The notes under the pieces were generated by a model that was not told the DNA's origin, did not search any database, and saw only the letters and a list, made by a program, of their open reading frames with translations. Shown here piece by piece: positions 1-11,628 of a DNA stretch of 64,000 nt. Within the stretch, counting starts at the first letter, position 1; each line of letters begins with the position of its first letter. This stretch comes from Myrica gale (lineage: Eukaryota; Streptophyta; Magnoliopsida; Fagales; Myricaceae). A program made the translations under genes and the position numbers. Location of the stretch: NCBI GenBank assembly GCA_963930655.1, contig OZ005610.1:2857001-2921000 (forward strand), read 5' to 3'.

Positions 1-148
1 TGATTTTGTTGAATAGGTCAAAAAGTTAGTGTCTTTGTTTTTTCCGATATTTTCCCAGCCACTCATTATGTCGATTATACTCCGATAGGGTTTTATCAGT
101 ACTTTTAGGTTTCTTTTTTTCCTGTTAATTCATTGTTTTGGGTACCAT

Positions 149-2611
149 TTGAAGAACCAAGAGAAGCAAGGAAGAGAAGGACTGACAACAAGCTTCAGGC
201 CAGAGAACTTCATTCCAGGCCTCGTTATTGGTTTCATTTTTGGGTTGTTGTTGGATCTATCCGGACTCTCTAAGAATCATTTGAGGAAGAAAAATTTCTC
301 ACCAGGCCAGCTCCAACAGCAATGTGCGGTCTCGAGCAACTGTGACCAAGAGATCAAAATGGTTTGTCCTTAGGGGCATTGGTTCTTGTTACTATTTGTT
401 ATTTTAGTGGTAACTTGTGTTTCATACCAATGTACAATGTTTTAACTTTGCTATTCTAGACTTCATTCAATTAGTGATGTTTCACATTTGAATATAAAAG
501 TGGTCTGTACTGCTGTTTCTGGTGATTGAGAACATTGAAGTTGATGGTATAGCTTTTTTATTCTATTAGTTTCTAACTTTCTGTATGATTTAATTAGATG
601 TCACGTGTTAACTAAAGTCTCCGGTTCCGTAATCGTTTTGTTTCAAATTTAACTTGGAAAATACATAGAACTTACATTCAATAGAGCTATTTGCTCAAGT
701 GTTTTAGCAGGATGTCTTGGGTTTCTTTGACTTACCTGGGTCAGAAGATTAAAATTTTGTGTATAGGCTGTAGTTCTTCCACAAGAGTTATTTGAATTTT
801 CAGAAATATCAACGCGGATATGATGATTTTCTGGTTCTTGAAGAATTCTCTCATTTCAATTCGTGAAATGCTTATGGCAGGTTTTGGTAGTTAGACAAGA
901 TCTGAAGATGAAATCAGGAAAGATTGCTTCTCAATGTGCTCGTAAGATTATAAGAGCTACTCAATTTTTACTTTGTGCTGCGCTAGTACTTCCTGTCTCT
1001 TCACTCAAAATCCTTGATTTCTCTTGTAAACTAGATATTTCTCTTACAAACATGCAGATGCTGCCACAGGCATGTTTGCAGAACTGATGCAAAGGTATCG
1101 ATGTCCTGATTATGTGTCTCCTCCTCCTTTTGCAAGAGGAACCTGCAATCTCATTCTTCAGTCTTTTTTCATGTGCCTGGAAATTTTACATTCCATTCTT
1201 TGTTCTTCGATGCACCATTTTTAATGTCTTTAGAAGTGGAACCAATAACTGATATCTATTTTCTCCTCAACTCATATTCAGCATTATAGCTGACGTAGAA
1301 TTCATTACTTGGTAAAATTATTTAGAAGATGTCAAAATTTTTGCACTTGGTCACATGTGAGAGGGTAAGGTGAGATCTTACATGTATTTTTTCAGGTTTC
1401 TAGTCACGAAAACAGAGATGATAAACTTTCCCAATCCTGTATTTACTTACTAGCTATGTTTTACGTATTAATTCGAGAAGTGCAGCTAGACAAGCACTCG
1501 GTCATAAGATATATCGCATCAAAGTTAGTAATCGAGTTTTGACTGCAGCCACCGGTCACTTTTGAGACAATGGGAGCAATGTGGGCAGCCTAAAGTAGTT
1601 GTTACATGCAAGAACCAACAAGAAATGTAAGCAGGTGATTTCATTGTAAATAACAGTCTTCACTTATATATAGCAACATATTTCTTGTAAAAATTGAATC
1701 ATTCACTTTTTGGTCTTCTTATTGTGGTATTTCTTTTTTGCCTTTTTTTTTTCTAGACGAACTTTTGTTTGCTGATTTTTTGAGCTAAGCTCACTTATTA
1801 TCAGGAATAAGCTGAAGGATGCAGCTGAGAGCATTGGCCTTCCAACTTTTGTCGTTGCTGATGCTGGACGAACACAGGTGTTACTATTTATGGGATAATA
1901 ATATAATCAACACCATCACTTTGAAGTTACTTGAACTCAAAATATGATCCAATCAAGACATTGTGTAATGCGGTTGGAGAATATCAGCTTCTGAGACATA
2001 GGATTCGTTTTGAGGACCTGGAGCTTCATTATTACCATTTATCCCCAAAAGTATGATAGATGCATGCAAAGATGTGTCATTGCTTGTATTCTTGTGGGTT
2101 GGTAACATTTCTCCAGAGACAGTATATAGTCTTAAAACAGGGAGTGAGCCTTTTTTTGTGCTTGAGTGCTAATTTTACACTGCTACAACTCTCTCTAGAT
2201 GCATTTTGGGTCCCAACTGAAGTTGATTACATATTTTACTCAGGTTTTGGCTGGATCCAAGACAGTTCTTGCCGTTGGGCCTGGTATGCTTTCCTGTCTG
2301 CAGCAAAAATACTTTTTTCTTTGTTGCTTTGCATAAAAAGTTTTTAGCAACAACCGCTTTACTGATCCTCCACTCACCTAATATAATGATGTTAAAGCAT
2401 TCATTGAGATGCTATAACAATCAGGCACTGTTACCTCTGTTGTAGTGGCTGATTTTTTTTTTTCTAAAATTTGTAGTAGTGGCTGATTAGTTGTGGATAG
2501 AAAGTTACCAGCTAAAAAAGATTTTCTTAGGGTCTATCGTTTATTCCTGCTTTTTGGACAGGGCCAAAAGCATGGGTTGATTCAGTGACAGGAAAACTGT
2601 GCCTGCTCTGA
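149..2611 (+). CDS. PTH2: Peptidyl-tRNA hydrolase 2 (Pth2/Bit1-type), 5' end uncertain
   Basis: Pth2 enzymes release amino acids or peptides from peptidyl-tRNA; the plant and animal membrane form is thought to sit on the mitochondrial outer membrane. Seven exons join in frame: 149-361, 881-941, 1058-1094, 1549-1626, 1805-1877, 2244-2283 and 2562-2611 (552 nt, 183 residues plus stop). Residues about 20-40 form a hydrophobic segment (NFIPGLVIGFIFGLLLDLS). The Pth2 fold begins at MVLVVRQDLKM, followed by KIASQCAH, RQWEQCGQPKVVV, LPTFVVADAGRTQ and a C-terminal AVGPGPK, all hallmarks of the family. Odd point: the first codon shown is TTG. No in-frame ATG occurs between it and the upstream stop at 86-88, so the true start probably lies in an exon before the window or across an unseen intron. 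The length suits a membrane-anchored Pth2. Identity is very secure; only the 5' end is open. Confidence 0.93.
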
Positions 2612-3332
2612 CGTTATTTGACAAAACGAAGTCTTTTTTTTTTCACCAAACTTCCAAGTTCTGGTTTGATTTGCTGCATTCAGCAAAAAAAAAAAGGGGG
2701 GGGGGGGGGGGGGGGTTGATTTGCTGCGCAGCAGTTATCTCTGCATCTCCGACGGCAGAGGTTTTGCTTCATATTGATCTACAAGACACAGTCAAGGCTT
2801 TGAAGACCATAATGTTTCTAGGCGGCTTCTAGCAGTGGCGAGTCGGTTAATTATTTTTCTTGTTTCCGTGTGATAAATGTTGTGTAATGTCTAGTCAAGA
2901 CTCGAGGAAAGAGAAAGCTAGTTCGAATATCTGATAAATGTTCCCCTTCGTTTTGATCCCCATTTTGGTTCAGTCCTTTTGCGGATATACATATTTCAGA
3001 AAGAAACTCCCCAACCCAAGGCTGACAATAGAATATGTATTATAATTGACTTTATGTGGGATCAAATTGTTAACTCAATATTCAATCTTTTGGCAAAAGA
3101 AAAGGCTCAGTTAATTATCGAGTTCGATCATTTCTTCTATTTTTCTCTTTAATATTATTCCATCATCAATTGTTAACTAAAATAAAAACTTGGAACACTT
3201 TCTTTTAACATCAAAAAAAACAAAAATTGATTAAACAAAACAAAAAAGAGCAGTACTCCACGCCTAAAAAAAGAAACCGGCGATCACAGTTCTAGTAATT
3301 TTATCACAAAATGACTTACTAAAAAAAAATTA
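2612..3332. other. Intergenic stretch with A11/G20 homopolymer tract
   Basis: This is the 3' flank of the PTH2 gene and probably includes its 3' UTR. A run of 11 A (2685-2695) is followed directly by 20 G (2696-2715). The word GATTTGCTGC occurs on both sides of the tract (2668 and 2717), as expected if a polypurine tract expanded within a short duplication. The exact tract length may be unreliable in sequencing. No coding signal was seen. Confidence 0.6.
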
Positions 3333-3948
3333 GGCTAAATTATTCTGCATGTCTTGGGGTTTGACCTTCTCCCAGATTGGTTAGGGTTCAATTTTTCCTA
3401 AAAATATCCTTGGAGTTTAGTCTCAATCACCAATAGATCATGCCGTCAATTTAGTGAACGAAAATACACACGTGGCTAATGGCTTACAAGTAGAAATTGA
3501 CGGCTCGATTATAAAAAATCTTGCTCAATCACAATGTTACACGTGTCAGTAAAAAAATAATCTAAAAATAATAAAAAATATAATTATTTTGTTTTTTATT
3601 TTTTTAAAAAGTAAAGGATATGGTGGAGGCCCAGTTCAACCGCCTCCACTAAGGTTATGTTTGTGTTGTAAAATTTTTGGTATTGAGTTTAATGTTGATA
3701 TTGAGTTTAGTGAAAAAGTGAAGAGAAATAATTTTTTATATTTTTTATGGGAGAAAAAAAGATTATATTGTAGTATTTTATTGAGAGTTAGTGAAATATT
3801 TTATGAAATATTTGGTGCAAACGCAGCCTGAGTTGACAGTAAAATTTGTTTAGAATCGAGACTAAACTCAAAAATATTTTTAGGAAAAATTGAAACTTGA
3901 ACATAAATCTAGAAAAAGGTCTCATCCAAGGAGCGAAGTAATTTAGCC
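3333..3948. mobile_element. Foldback (MITE-like) element upstream of the NFD6-like gene
   Basis: The ends are inverted copies: GGCTAAATTA at the left and TAATTTAGCC at the right. Similarity continues inward for about 100 bp per arm, with shared blocks TTCAATTTTTCCTAAAAATA and GAGTTTAGTCTC. The flanks are A-rich, so no clear target duplication can be read. The element ends about 130 bp before the NFD6-like start codon, so it may contribute to that promoter. A second small element is nested in its centre (3653-3828). Confidence 0.6.
3653..3828. mobile_element. Nested small MITE, GGCTGCGTTTG-type ends
   Basis: The right end, read inward on the minus strand, is GGCTGCGTTTGCA, and the left end is GGTTATGTTTGTG, an imperfect terminal inverted repeat. 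The interior is AT-rich and contains GTGAAAAAGTGAAGAGAAA, also present near 57635-57680 and, in related form, in the intronic element at 38765-39004. It is inserted inside the foldback element at 3333-3948. No convincing target duplication was seen. Confidence 0.5.
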
Positions 3949-4076
3949 AAAAAAAAAAAACAATTAATTGCGAAGTGCCTAAAACCTCGCTAAAGCCTCC
4001 CTCTCTCTCTCTCATAACTTGTTTTCCAAAGCCCCAAAGCTCCAAACCCTAACATTTCTCTTTGTCGTCAGCTCCA

Positions 4077-4501
4077 ATGGCCTCTCGCTGTAGATCACTC
4101 TCACAACCTACACTCTCTTTGCTCAAATCGACGTTCACCAAACCCTTCGCTGAGCCCAAATCCGCACCTTTTCTCCGCGCAGTCACGGCCCGCTCTTCTC
4201 TCACAATTTCAGCGTAATCCCCTTAAACCATTTTATCGTGAATTTTGCCCATGTTTATTCTTTTCTTTTCAATTATTCAGTTCCGTTCCTCCCGCTTGTT
4301 TTCCTTATATCGGAGAAATTTCTCACAGACTTCAAAAGTTTGAATTTCAGGTCGATTCCTCAGTTGGGTGCACTTCAGTCTCTCCTTCCTCTCCACACGG
4401 CAGTCTCTTCGGCTCGGCTCACCTCTTGCCTTGGAGTTGATTCTAGGAGCTCTAGGTCGTTGTCTCAGGGTATGCTTTGCAGTGCAAACCCAGGAGTTTG
4501 A
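4077..4501 (+). CDS. NFD6: NUCLEAR FUSION DEFECTIVE 6 / NOXY2-like small mitochondrial protein
   Basis: Members of this plant family are short, mitochondrion-targeted proteins needed for polar nuclear fusion and oxylipin responses; their biochemical role is unknown. The first exon (4077-4213) encodes MASRCRSLSQPTLSLLKS, an Arg/Ser-rich, acid-poor presequence. The second exon (4351-4501) carries the family block SLLPLHTAVSSARLTSCLG, then DSRSSRSLSQG and the ending MLCSANPGV. Together they give 95 residues. A donor (GG/GTATGC) at 4469/4470 and an acceptor at 5793/5794 allow another end. Skipping to 5794-5819 replaces GMLCSANPGV with EIGLSVPR and a stop, giving 93 residues in frame. Family members are known for alternative 3' ends, so both forms are plausible. 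The start is the first ATG after a CT-rich leader. Confidence 0.88.
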
Positions 4502-5793
4502 TATTCTCCACTGTTTAAAATTTAGGATCTGTAAGCAACTTTTTACTCTATGATATGTTGATATTGGGTTTTAATTTTTCTCGTGTTTGTTATTTTCTCT
4601 CGTTGTTTGAGTCGTCCAAAATTGATCTCCAACTGTTTATCAGTAGCATGTATTGCTATTGCACCATAAAATCTGACCTTTGTGAGGTTGTCCGTCCCTT
4701 TTCTGTACATTTATCTTTTTTTTATGGTTAATTTTCTCGAGTCCTATGTTTCAGTAGTCAGAAATAAGGGAAAAGAGAAGGGCGAATTTTAAGTTTGATT
4801 GTTGTTGATAAAACATAGCCAAACCTACAAAAATGATGGTGAGAAGCCCAATTTGATCAACAAAAATTATAGATGTGGGATCCTTCAATAGCTAAATTGA
4901 AACTACAATTTTCCCTTATGTTGGATGGATCGAATACTGCTACGTTTGTGTTCTACACTTCCTGCAGCAGATGAGTATAGTTTCTTGTGGTTGAACTTTT
5001 TTTCTTTTTCTTTTCATTTCTCTTGAGAAACTCTTAGGCACTATATCAAAGTATCCAAGAAACAAGATATCTGTTGTTATGATTATTACCCCTGTAAGCT
5101 TCAAAATTGTTGCTTGTATTGTTCTTGTATAATGGTCGTATGCTGGCTGCGGAAACTCTTCTATGTTTTGGATTGAATATAATTCGGTTGTCAATCTCAA
5201 TTTTTAGTATCATTGTCATTTTGTGGAGTTGATTCTGGTTTAAAGAACTTCCAAATTCTAGTGTAAGCATTTCATTTGACCTCAGGTTCAGAACTGATCA
5301 CAGTTGAAATATTAAAAGCTATAGTCGTTACTGGACTTCTGGGGGGCTTTCAGTTGATACCCCCTGCAGTGTCAATTGGCTTACCTTTCTTGTTACTGCT
5401 GATAATCTCGCTAGCTATAATTAGTTCCACGTGAATTGTTGTTTCTCCAGCTTGTTCTTAATAGTTAGGTCAAACTGGTGTGGGTTTATTTATCAATTAG
5501 CTTAGTTCTGTCTTGATGGTGATAGGCAACTACTTAACTCTTGCATTGTATTAAGTCAGACTCTACTTTCCTTTGTATGCAACTGACTTCAAAAAATTCG
5601 ATGACTTTCTCAAATGGATTGTTGGGGAAAATCAGGAAATAAAATAAAGCTAATCTCATAAAGCTTTGCTGCGGTTCATGAGTCCTTTACTTTTCCTGAG
5701 CAAGGATTCATTCGTCCTAATAAACCTGATATTTTTTAGTAGGCATTTGCTTATACTGGTTTAGCTAATATACTCTCTTGGTTTTTGGTTCAG
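4470..5793 (+). other. Alternative last intron of the NFD6-like gene
   Basis: This interval is a 3' UTR in the MLCSANPGV form and an intron in the EIGLSVPR form. It is AT-rich with no coding signal. It starts GTATGC and ends with a T-rich tract and CAG at 5791-5793. The downstream mini-exon 5794-5819 ends with CCGCGATAA. Confidence 0.55.
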
Positions 5794-5819
5794 AAATAGG
5801 TCTCAGCGTGCCGCGATAA

Positions 5820-6799
5820 GTCAGCAGATAATGACTGATAGATGTATCAGAGTCATCCTGCGCTTCTTGGCTTGTCCCTTTCACTATATGTTAAGCGTTC
5901 CTTTTGACGGTTCTGCACTAGGGGAAAATGGCTGCATGAATTCAATTCTCTGACATTCTTGTTGCTACAGTTCTTGGAAATTTTTCTGTTGAACTTTATG
6001 CCATGGATTTTCTCATAGCATCAATGTAATACAACCCCACTATTGTAGCGAAGGGGAATTTTTTTGCAAAGTGATTTGTCATTACACCTTTGCTCCTGAT
6101 TTCTGATGTATGAATTTAAGTGCGTAATAAGCTAAGATCGACTCACAATAAATTTTATCTTGATGTTGATAAAGCCTTGAATATGGGAATGGTTGATTCT
6201 TTTTCATTCTTAGTTCTCCTTTCAAAACCCTTGTATCAATGAGAACTTAATTTCCCACATTGATTTCAAAGAGTAGGCATGCTTGTCTTGTACGTCTACA
6301 CCTTGGCAGATTTAAAAAGAGTTGAATGTAATAAATGTGGGTAAAGATTCATTAGGTGGCAAACCTACCAAAAAATGATCTCTGTACGACGTATATTTTC
6401 TGAGGCAACGTGAAGTGAACGTGAGGAAGTGGGGAGGGAGGTTTATGAGATAATGGGGATGTTTGTTTGCCAAAAAATTGGGGAATATTCTCGAAATTTT
6501 GGGAATCTTTACTTTATTGAGATTTATTGGGATTTGTGAAAGGTGAAGTGTGTAGGTGTAAAAGTTAAAAATTTTGGAGTTTGTTTAGTTTGTTCGATTT
6601 GTTGAGACCCCAAATATTTGGCCACAGTGTCTCCCGTTCATTTGAAAAGGGTCTTGGCCACAGTGCCCATGTCCCCAAGATAACAACACTCTTGCATGTG
6701 GGACTCTCCTGCCATCTCCCTCCATCACACTCGCTGAACGTCATTTGCATGTATTTGGACACCCATGCCCACATGTACGAATTGATATTCCACATCCTT
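5820..6799. other. Intergenic stretch, no gene seen
   Basis: The left part is probably the NFD6-like 3' UTR. The rest is AT-rich and shows no family-like open frame on either strand. It ends at the target duplication TCCTT (6795-6799) of the solo LTR. Confidence 0.5.
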
Positions 6800-8460
6800 T
6801 GTCACACCCCAGACCCAGCCGGGTTCAACAGTATATTTTTTCGTTAACCAAAATTTCAAATAACTCAAAATATATATTTCATTTATTCCAAATAAACTTA
6901 AATATATAGTCCTCACTTTCAAAATCATAAACTTAAATAAAAGTCTCAATAAAATAAAATGCAATGTAAAATAAAATAAAACTTCATTCTCATCTATCCC
7001 AGCCCGCATGCCATCTAAGCTCGATCTTCAGCATGCTTCTCTAAATTCTCTGAAAATATGAATATATTAACGGAGTGAGTTCGGCAACTCAGTAAGCGGA
7101 GAATAAAAATATTATAATAATCTTTTAAAATAAATTTCCAATTGTTTTTTTTTCAGTAGTTCAGAAATTTCCCTTAGGCAATATCAGTAAGCCATATTTA
7201 CCCTATGGCAGGGTTGTGCCATCACTCCGAAGAATAGATGCACCAGTAATCAGTAATCAATGAGTTGGTACCAATAGAGACAGTAATAACAGTAATCAGT
7301 AATACATATTGCCACCGGGATTTCAAAACATAAAACAGTAATCATATTTCAGTATAAACTGTAATTGAATAACAGTGAATCCAAGAATTCAAAACAGACT
7401 TCAGTATCATTTTCAAAACCCGTCATTTCATATTATCGAGGAAAAATCTATCGTTACCCCGCTTACCTGACTCGCTTGAAAATTAGATATCCCCGCTATT
7501 AGCACAACCTAACAATAATCCGGAAAAATAATTAGGGATCAAAATGATGTTTGAAACTTGAATTTCACAATGTATAATTCCTTCAACTATTTGAAACGAA
7601 TTACACACGTGATCGGAGTAGAGAAAGAACAGAGCATACCGTCACCGAAAAACTTCAAGAATTCACAGCAAAGAGGGAGAGAGAGAGACAGAGAAAAATT
7701 GCTCAAAAATGATGTATGAGGTCAGATTTGATAGGTCTGCTCAACCTCTGAACGAGCTCCCCTTTTATAGGTGACATGAACTTGAATTTTAGTCGAAAAA
7801 AACGTTAAATCTCATCTAAAATTGATGGCTTTTCGAAATCCATCATTAAACACGATAAATGACATGGTTATTGAGAAACTTCGAGCTATTTATGTTGGAG
7901 TTGAAAAGACTACTCAAATCAGGCTAAAATGAGTGTAACGGTTGAAGAAATGAAGTGATAGAGTGAGAAAATTAGGAGAGACAAAACTGAAAGGTCGGCG
8001 AACAGGTACTGGAACAAGGAAAATCGAAGAGGTTTTTAGGGTTGAGGAAGAAGATAATCAAAACGCAACGTTTCATTAAAATAAAATCTGGTGAAAACAA
8101 CGTTTAAATAATTTAAAACTTCATTTAAACTTAACAAAACATCAGGCGCCTCAGTGGTCCGCGCGCCTCTCTCATCTCCCAAGCGCCCTAGTTCGAATCC
8201 TTGCGCTGCCTCTTTTCTCATTTAAACGTCTAAACATAATAAATATAATGTGCGTCCTATTAAAACATGCAAACATTTGCAGCTCAGTGGTTAAGGCCTC
8301 TTTATTAGCAGGTCAGTGGTTCAAACCCTAATAAATATAATGTGCGTCCTATTAAAACATGCAAACATTTGCAGCTCAGTGGTTAAGGCCTCTTTATTAG
8401 CAGGTTAGTGGTTCAAACCACTCCGGCCTCTTTTGTTTTCTTTTTAAACGGGTTTTCACA
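6800..8460 (-). mobile_element. Solo LTR of a probable Ty3/gypsy retrotransposon
   Basis: The element reads TGTCACACCC at the left and TTTTCACA at the right, giving TG...CA termini. It is bounded by the 5-bp target duplication TCCTT (6795-6799 and 8461-8465). On the minus strand it ends in GGGGTGTGACA, the kind of sequence that precedes a Met-tRNA primer site in many plant gypsy elements. A minus-strand TATA box (CTATAAAAGG, 7761-7770) is followed by a CT-rich leader, as in an LTR promoter. No gag or pol sequence and no second LTR are present, so this looks like a 1661-bp solo LTR left by unequal recombination. The gypsy assignment is inference; the boundaries are visible directly. Confidence 0.82.
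8237..8420. repeat. 92-bp tandem duplication with tRNA-like boxes
   Basis: Two copies (8237-8328 and 8329-8420) differ at one base (GGTCAGTGG versus GGTTAGTGG). Each holds GCAGCTCAGTGGTTAAGGCC, resembling a pol III A box, and GGTTCAAACC, resembling a B box, about 38 nt apart. A third related module lies just before them (8148-8200), with GCCTCAGTGG and AGTTCGAATCC about 42 nt apart. All lie inside the solo LTR. Confidence 0.8.
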
Positions 8461-8523
8461 TCCTTCGCCCCCACAAATGCATCATGCTCGGTACATGCAC
8501 ACTACACTGGCACGTTAAATACA

Positions 8524-8817
8524 ATGAAAAATGCTGTCAAAATGTTTGATATGTTGTTTCTTAGAAGATCTGCAGTAGTTTTTACCCTAAAAGCTCCCTA
8601 TGTGAGTGGGTTCGATTGGTTTAGGATTACGATTTCGATAATTCCTGAACTCCTTTATAAACAAACACGAGAAATGGGTTTGAACACTGTAAATTGTAAT
8701 TGTGACTGCATCGAAAAAGATGATGCTGCTCAATTTGGAGTCAGTCTGTTCCCATGCGTGAAAAGGCCATCTCTGTATTCAGAAGACGATGATGATTCGG
8801 AATTTCAGAGCAATTAA
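8524..8817 (+). CDS. Unrecognised 97-codon open frame
   Basis: I do not recognise this product. The frame starts at an ATG shortly after the LTR and encodes 97 residues. A neutral first half is followed by a Cys cluster (CNCDC) and an acidic, Ser-rich tail (SEDDDDSEF). It has no signal peptide or named domain. It could be a remnant exon, a young gene or chance. Low confidence that it is expressed. Confidence 0.15.
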   Translation: MKNAVKMFDMLFLRRSAVVFTLKAPYVSGFDWFRITISIIPELLYKQTREMGLNTVNCNCDCIEKDDAAQFGVSLFPCVKRPSLYSEDDDDSEFQSN

Positions 8818-11628
8818 TTACTTGTACAATCATCCTTATCATCGTTATCTATAGTAACGAGATGGTACCCGTTACCCTTTTTTTTTTCTAAGCGGTACCC
8901 GTTACCTTACCCTTGACTTATTAGGGGGCAACCGTATAGTGGGGTAACTTTTTCTTCCCTGGAGTGACGTTCAAGACACTTCCTAATTTAGGAAGCATCA
9001 AAGATCACCACTTACTAATGGTTTACGTATTGTTCTGAAAATGTTCTAAAAAGTAAATACATCTGGTTCTAGAAGCCTAGTACGCTTTTTTCGATGAAAA
9101 ATGCTACAAATTTTTTCTGCCCAAATTCTTCTGGAAAAGAATTTGCCTGCTCAGGATATCTGAATATGTAGGGTCCACTTATAAAATAAATTCTGAACCA
9201 TCAGATTCTTTCCGGAAGAACCTGAAAAGAACCCAAGAAGACTACCAAACATTTCTCTTTTTTGATGCCCAAGAAAGGTCCCCCATAAATCACGAGACTC
9301 CTCAAAAAAGACGGAAAGCTTTGAAGATTCATTTACAAAATCTAACTTGAAAAATTGTAAAAAAATTTAAGTTAGATAACTCAAGTGTCAACGGGGCCCT
9401 GAGAGTGAGTTAAGCACAAACTCAGAGATTCTAACCATCACTTGCGCAAAGGAGACTGGTTAGTGACCTATCAGTCTCTCCAAAATTTACCATAGTATCA
9501 AATTAAATTAGTGCGGATACTGAGCTAAGTCAGTCCGAATACACTGCACATGAATAGCTGTCCGAATTTATTTTGTTATTAAAAAAATTATTAATTTTTT
9601 TTTAAAGTAGATGTTTCATTCCATAAAGTAATTGTGGAGCCGGAGCGGCAGGTGAGTTGTGAATTTTCAGAAACTGGTGTAGGTTCGTGTTAGTGATGGC
9701 ATCATAAGGCACTGACTACTGCATGAGACCGGGGAAGAGAGGCATGTGACCACCGCAAACACCGCTTACGCGCACGCTGATATTCTTTCACTAATCTATT
9801 CCATTTATTTAAAGGTAAAAATAGCAAATAAGACGAAGAATCTGACCAGAAAAAGTTGAAAAAATAAAACCCACTTGGCCAATAATTGAGTTAACAACGA
9901 CTAAACTCGGAAGATGTTCCATTCTTAAATAAATAGATAGGCCTATGGATTAGAGTTGCCTGGGATCGTGCATGCAGTAATTGCATATCGACTCTTGAAA
10001 ACTTTAATATTTATTAATACACCAAGAATTTTCAGAGAGGAAGAAAAAAAAAATGTCAAACTTCTCGCATTAAACATTTGAAAAATACAATTCGAGCTAC
10101 GCATCACCAATTTAATTACCGAGTACTGGAAAAACAACTCAATTGAATTAATTCTACCTTTTGGAAAACGTAGAGTGCCCAGAGATTATCTTATTCCGTA
10201 CGTCCAGCCAGGGAAGCTCAGTAAAGCAAGTAGACGATCGAAATGATTAATTAATGACGCAGAAAAAAAAATGATTAATTAATGGGCATCTTGACACGAC
10301 GTCGTGCTGTTTACAGAACTGGTGTTTTTAAAATTAATGGGTTTTATTATTATTATTGAAAAAGTCCGAATTGTACCTAGAAGAAGAAAATAAAAAGGAA
10401 CAAAAGGGAGATACTTAAACAGTTTACAGACAGCCCCCCAGATTTGGTGGCGCGGTAAACGATGTGTAAATATGTTAAACGAATCTGCCTTTGCTTCGCA
10501 AAATCAAAGATGATATGATATGCTAACATTCTCTGAAATTCATGTGGATCCAAAATACTATATGTAATAACTCTGCTCACCCACGGCCACCTCAATGCTT
10601 CACTTTTGAGGCTACTACTACTACATGCTTTCCACGCAAATATTTCTCGATAATTTATCTCCACTTTGGACTCCATCTCTCTTGTTCTTAGAGGACGGCA
10701 AAAACATTCACCTTGGTTGAGACTCTGATGGTATGTATGTATACTCATGTGTTGGATGAAACAAACGAAACAAGTATACTTAAAACTCAATAATGCAAAC
10801 ATCTGTGAGACTATCGAGATATGCATAAGCTCACCCTAATATCATACTTCTTTCTTTCTTTCTTTTTTAACAAAAAAAGGACTCACGATGATATATACGT
10901 ACAAGATCCCACATGACATTCTCCAAGACATTAATGATATACAAGACTATCATACTCAAAGTATCTTGTTATCGTTTTTATAATTTACTTACTTTATTAT
11001 CGAGTAAAGGGTGATCTACAAAAGTATAAGTTTTATTTTATTTTATAAAAATAATAAAGGCTTATTAGTAGTGTCATTGGTCTCACACACTTAAATTTGA
11101 GCATATTCTCGTAATGTACGTGAGACTTCTCTCAAGCAATAATATATGGAATTTACTAAAGTTTCGGATCCTCGAACTCATAAGGTTCCATTAACTACTC
11201 CAAAGCCACCACCTTGGACTTGGAGGCCATATGTATATATATGGTACTCGGTTGTTCGAGCCTTCTCCTCCTCTTTTCTACTTCAAGTTCATGAACCTCC
11301 ATTCTACACTGAATCATTTCTCATGGCATAACCAATTCGGAAAAGAAAAATTAAGCAAAAAATAACCTGAATTTATGGGAAATTTGGGTTTCAGAATTTG
11401 CCAAGATAGCCAGGCAAAGCAACTCATTTAAAGAGAAACATAAAAAAGAAGAGTACTTACTGAATCCAAAAATAAGTTAGGAAAATTAGCTCCTATAGAG
11501 AGAAAAGAAAATTTTAGGAAAGTTACGAAATTCTCTATAAGGAACTTGTTCCACTGCTAAAAATTAACCTCTCCGAATTAACTCCACCGCTACGAGAATT
11601 CTCCTAACTCTTGAGCCTTAGCTACCCG
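8818..11628. other. Intergenic stretch, no gene supported
   Basis: This AT-rich DNA lies between the LTR and the 3' end of the GATA gene. Open frames here, including a 149-codon one on the minus strand at 10377-10826, show no family motif and end in low-complexity Phe/Leu. I see no RNA gene. Confidence 0.45.

Noticed and set aside
8148..8200. Genuine tRNA gene
   Set aside because: Boxes are well spaced, but the acceptor and anticodon stems do not pair properly; kept only as tRNA-like.
10377..10826. 149-codon minus-strand open frame
   Set aside because: No motif, no sensible start context, low-complexity Phe/Leu end; likely chance.
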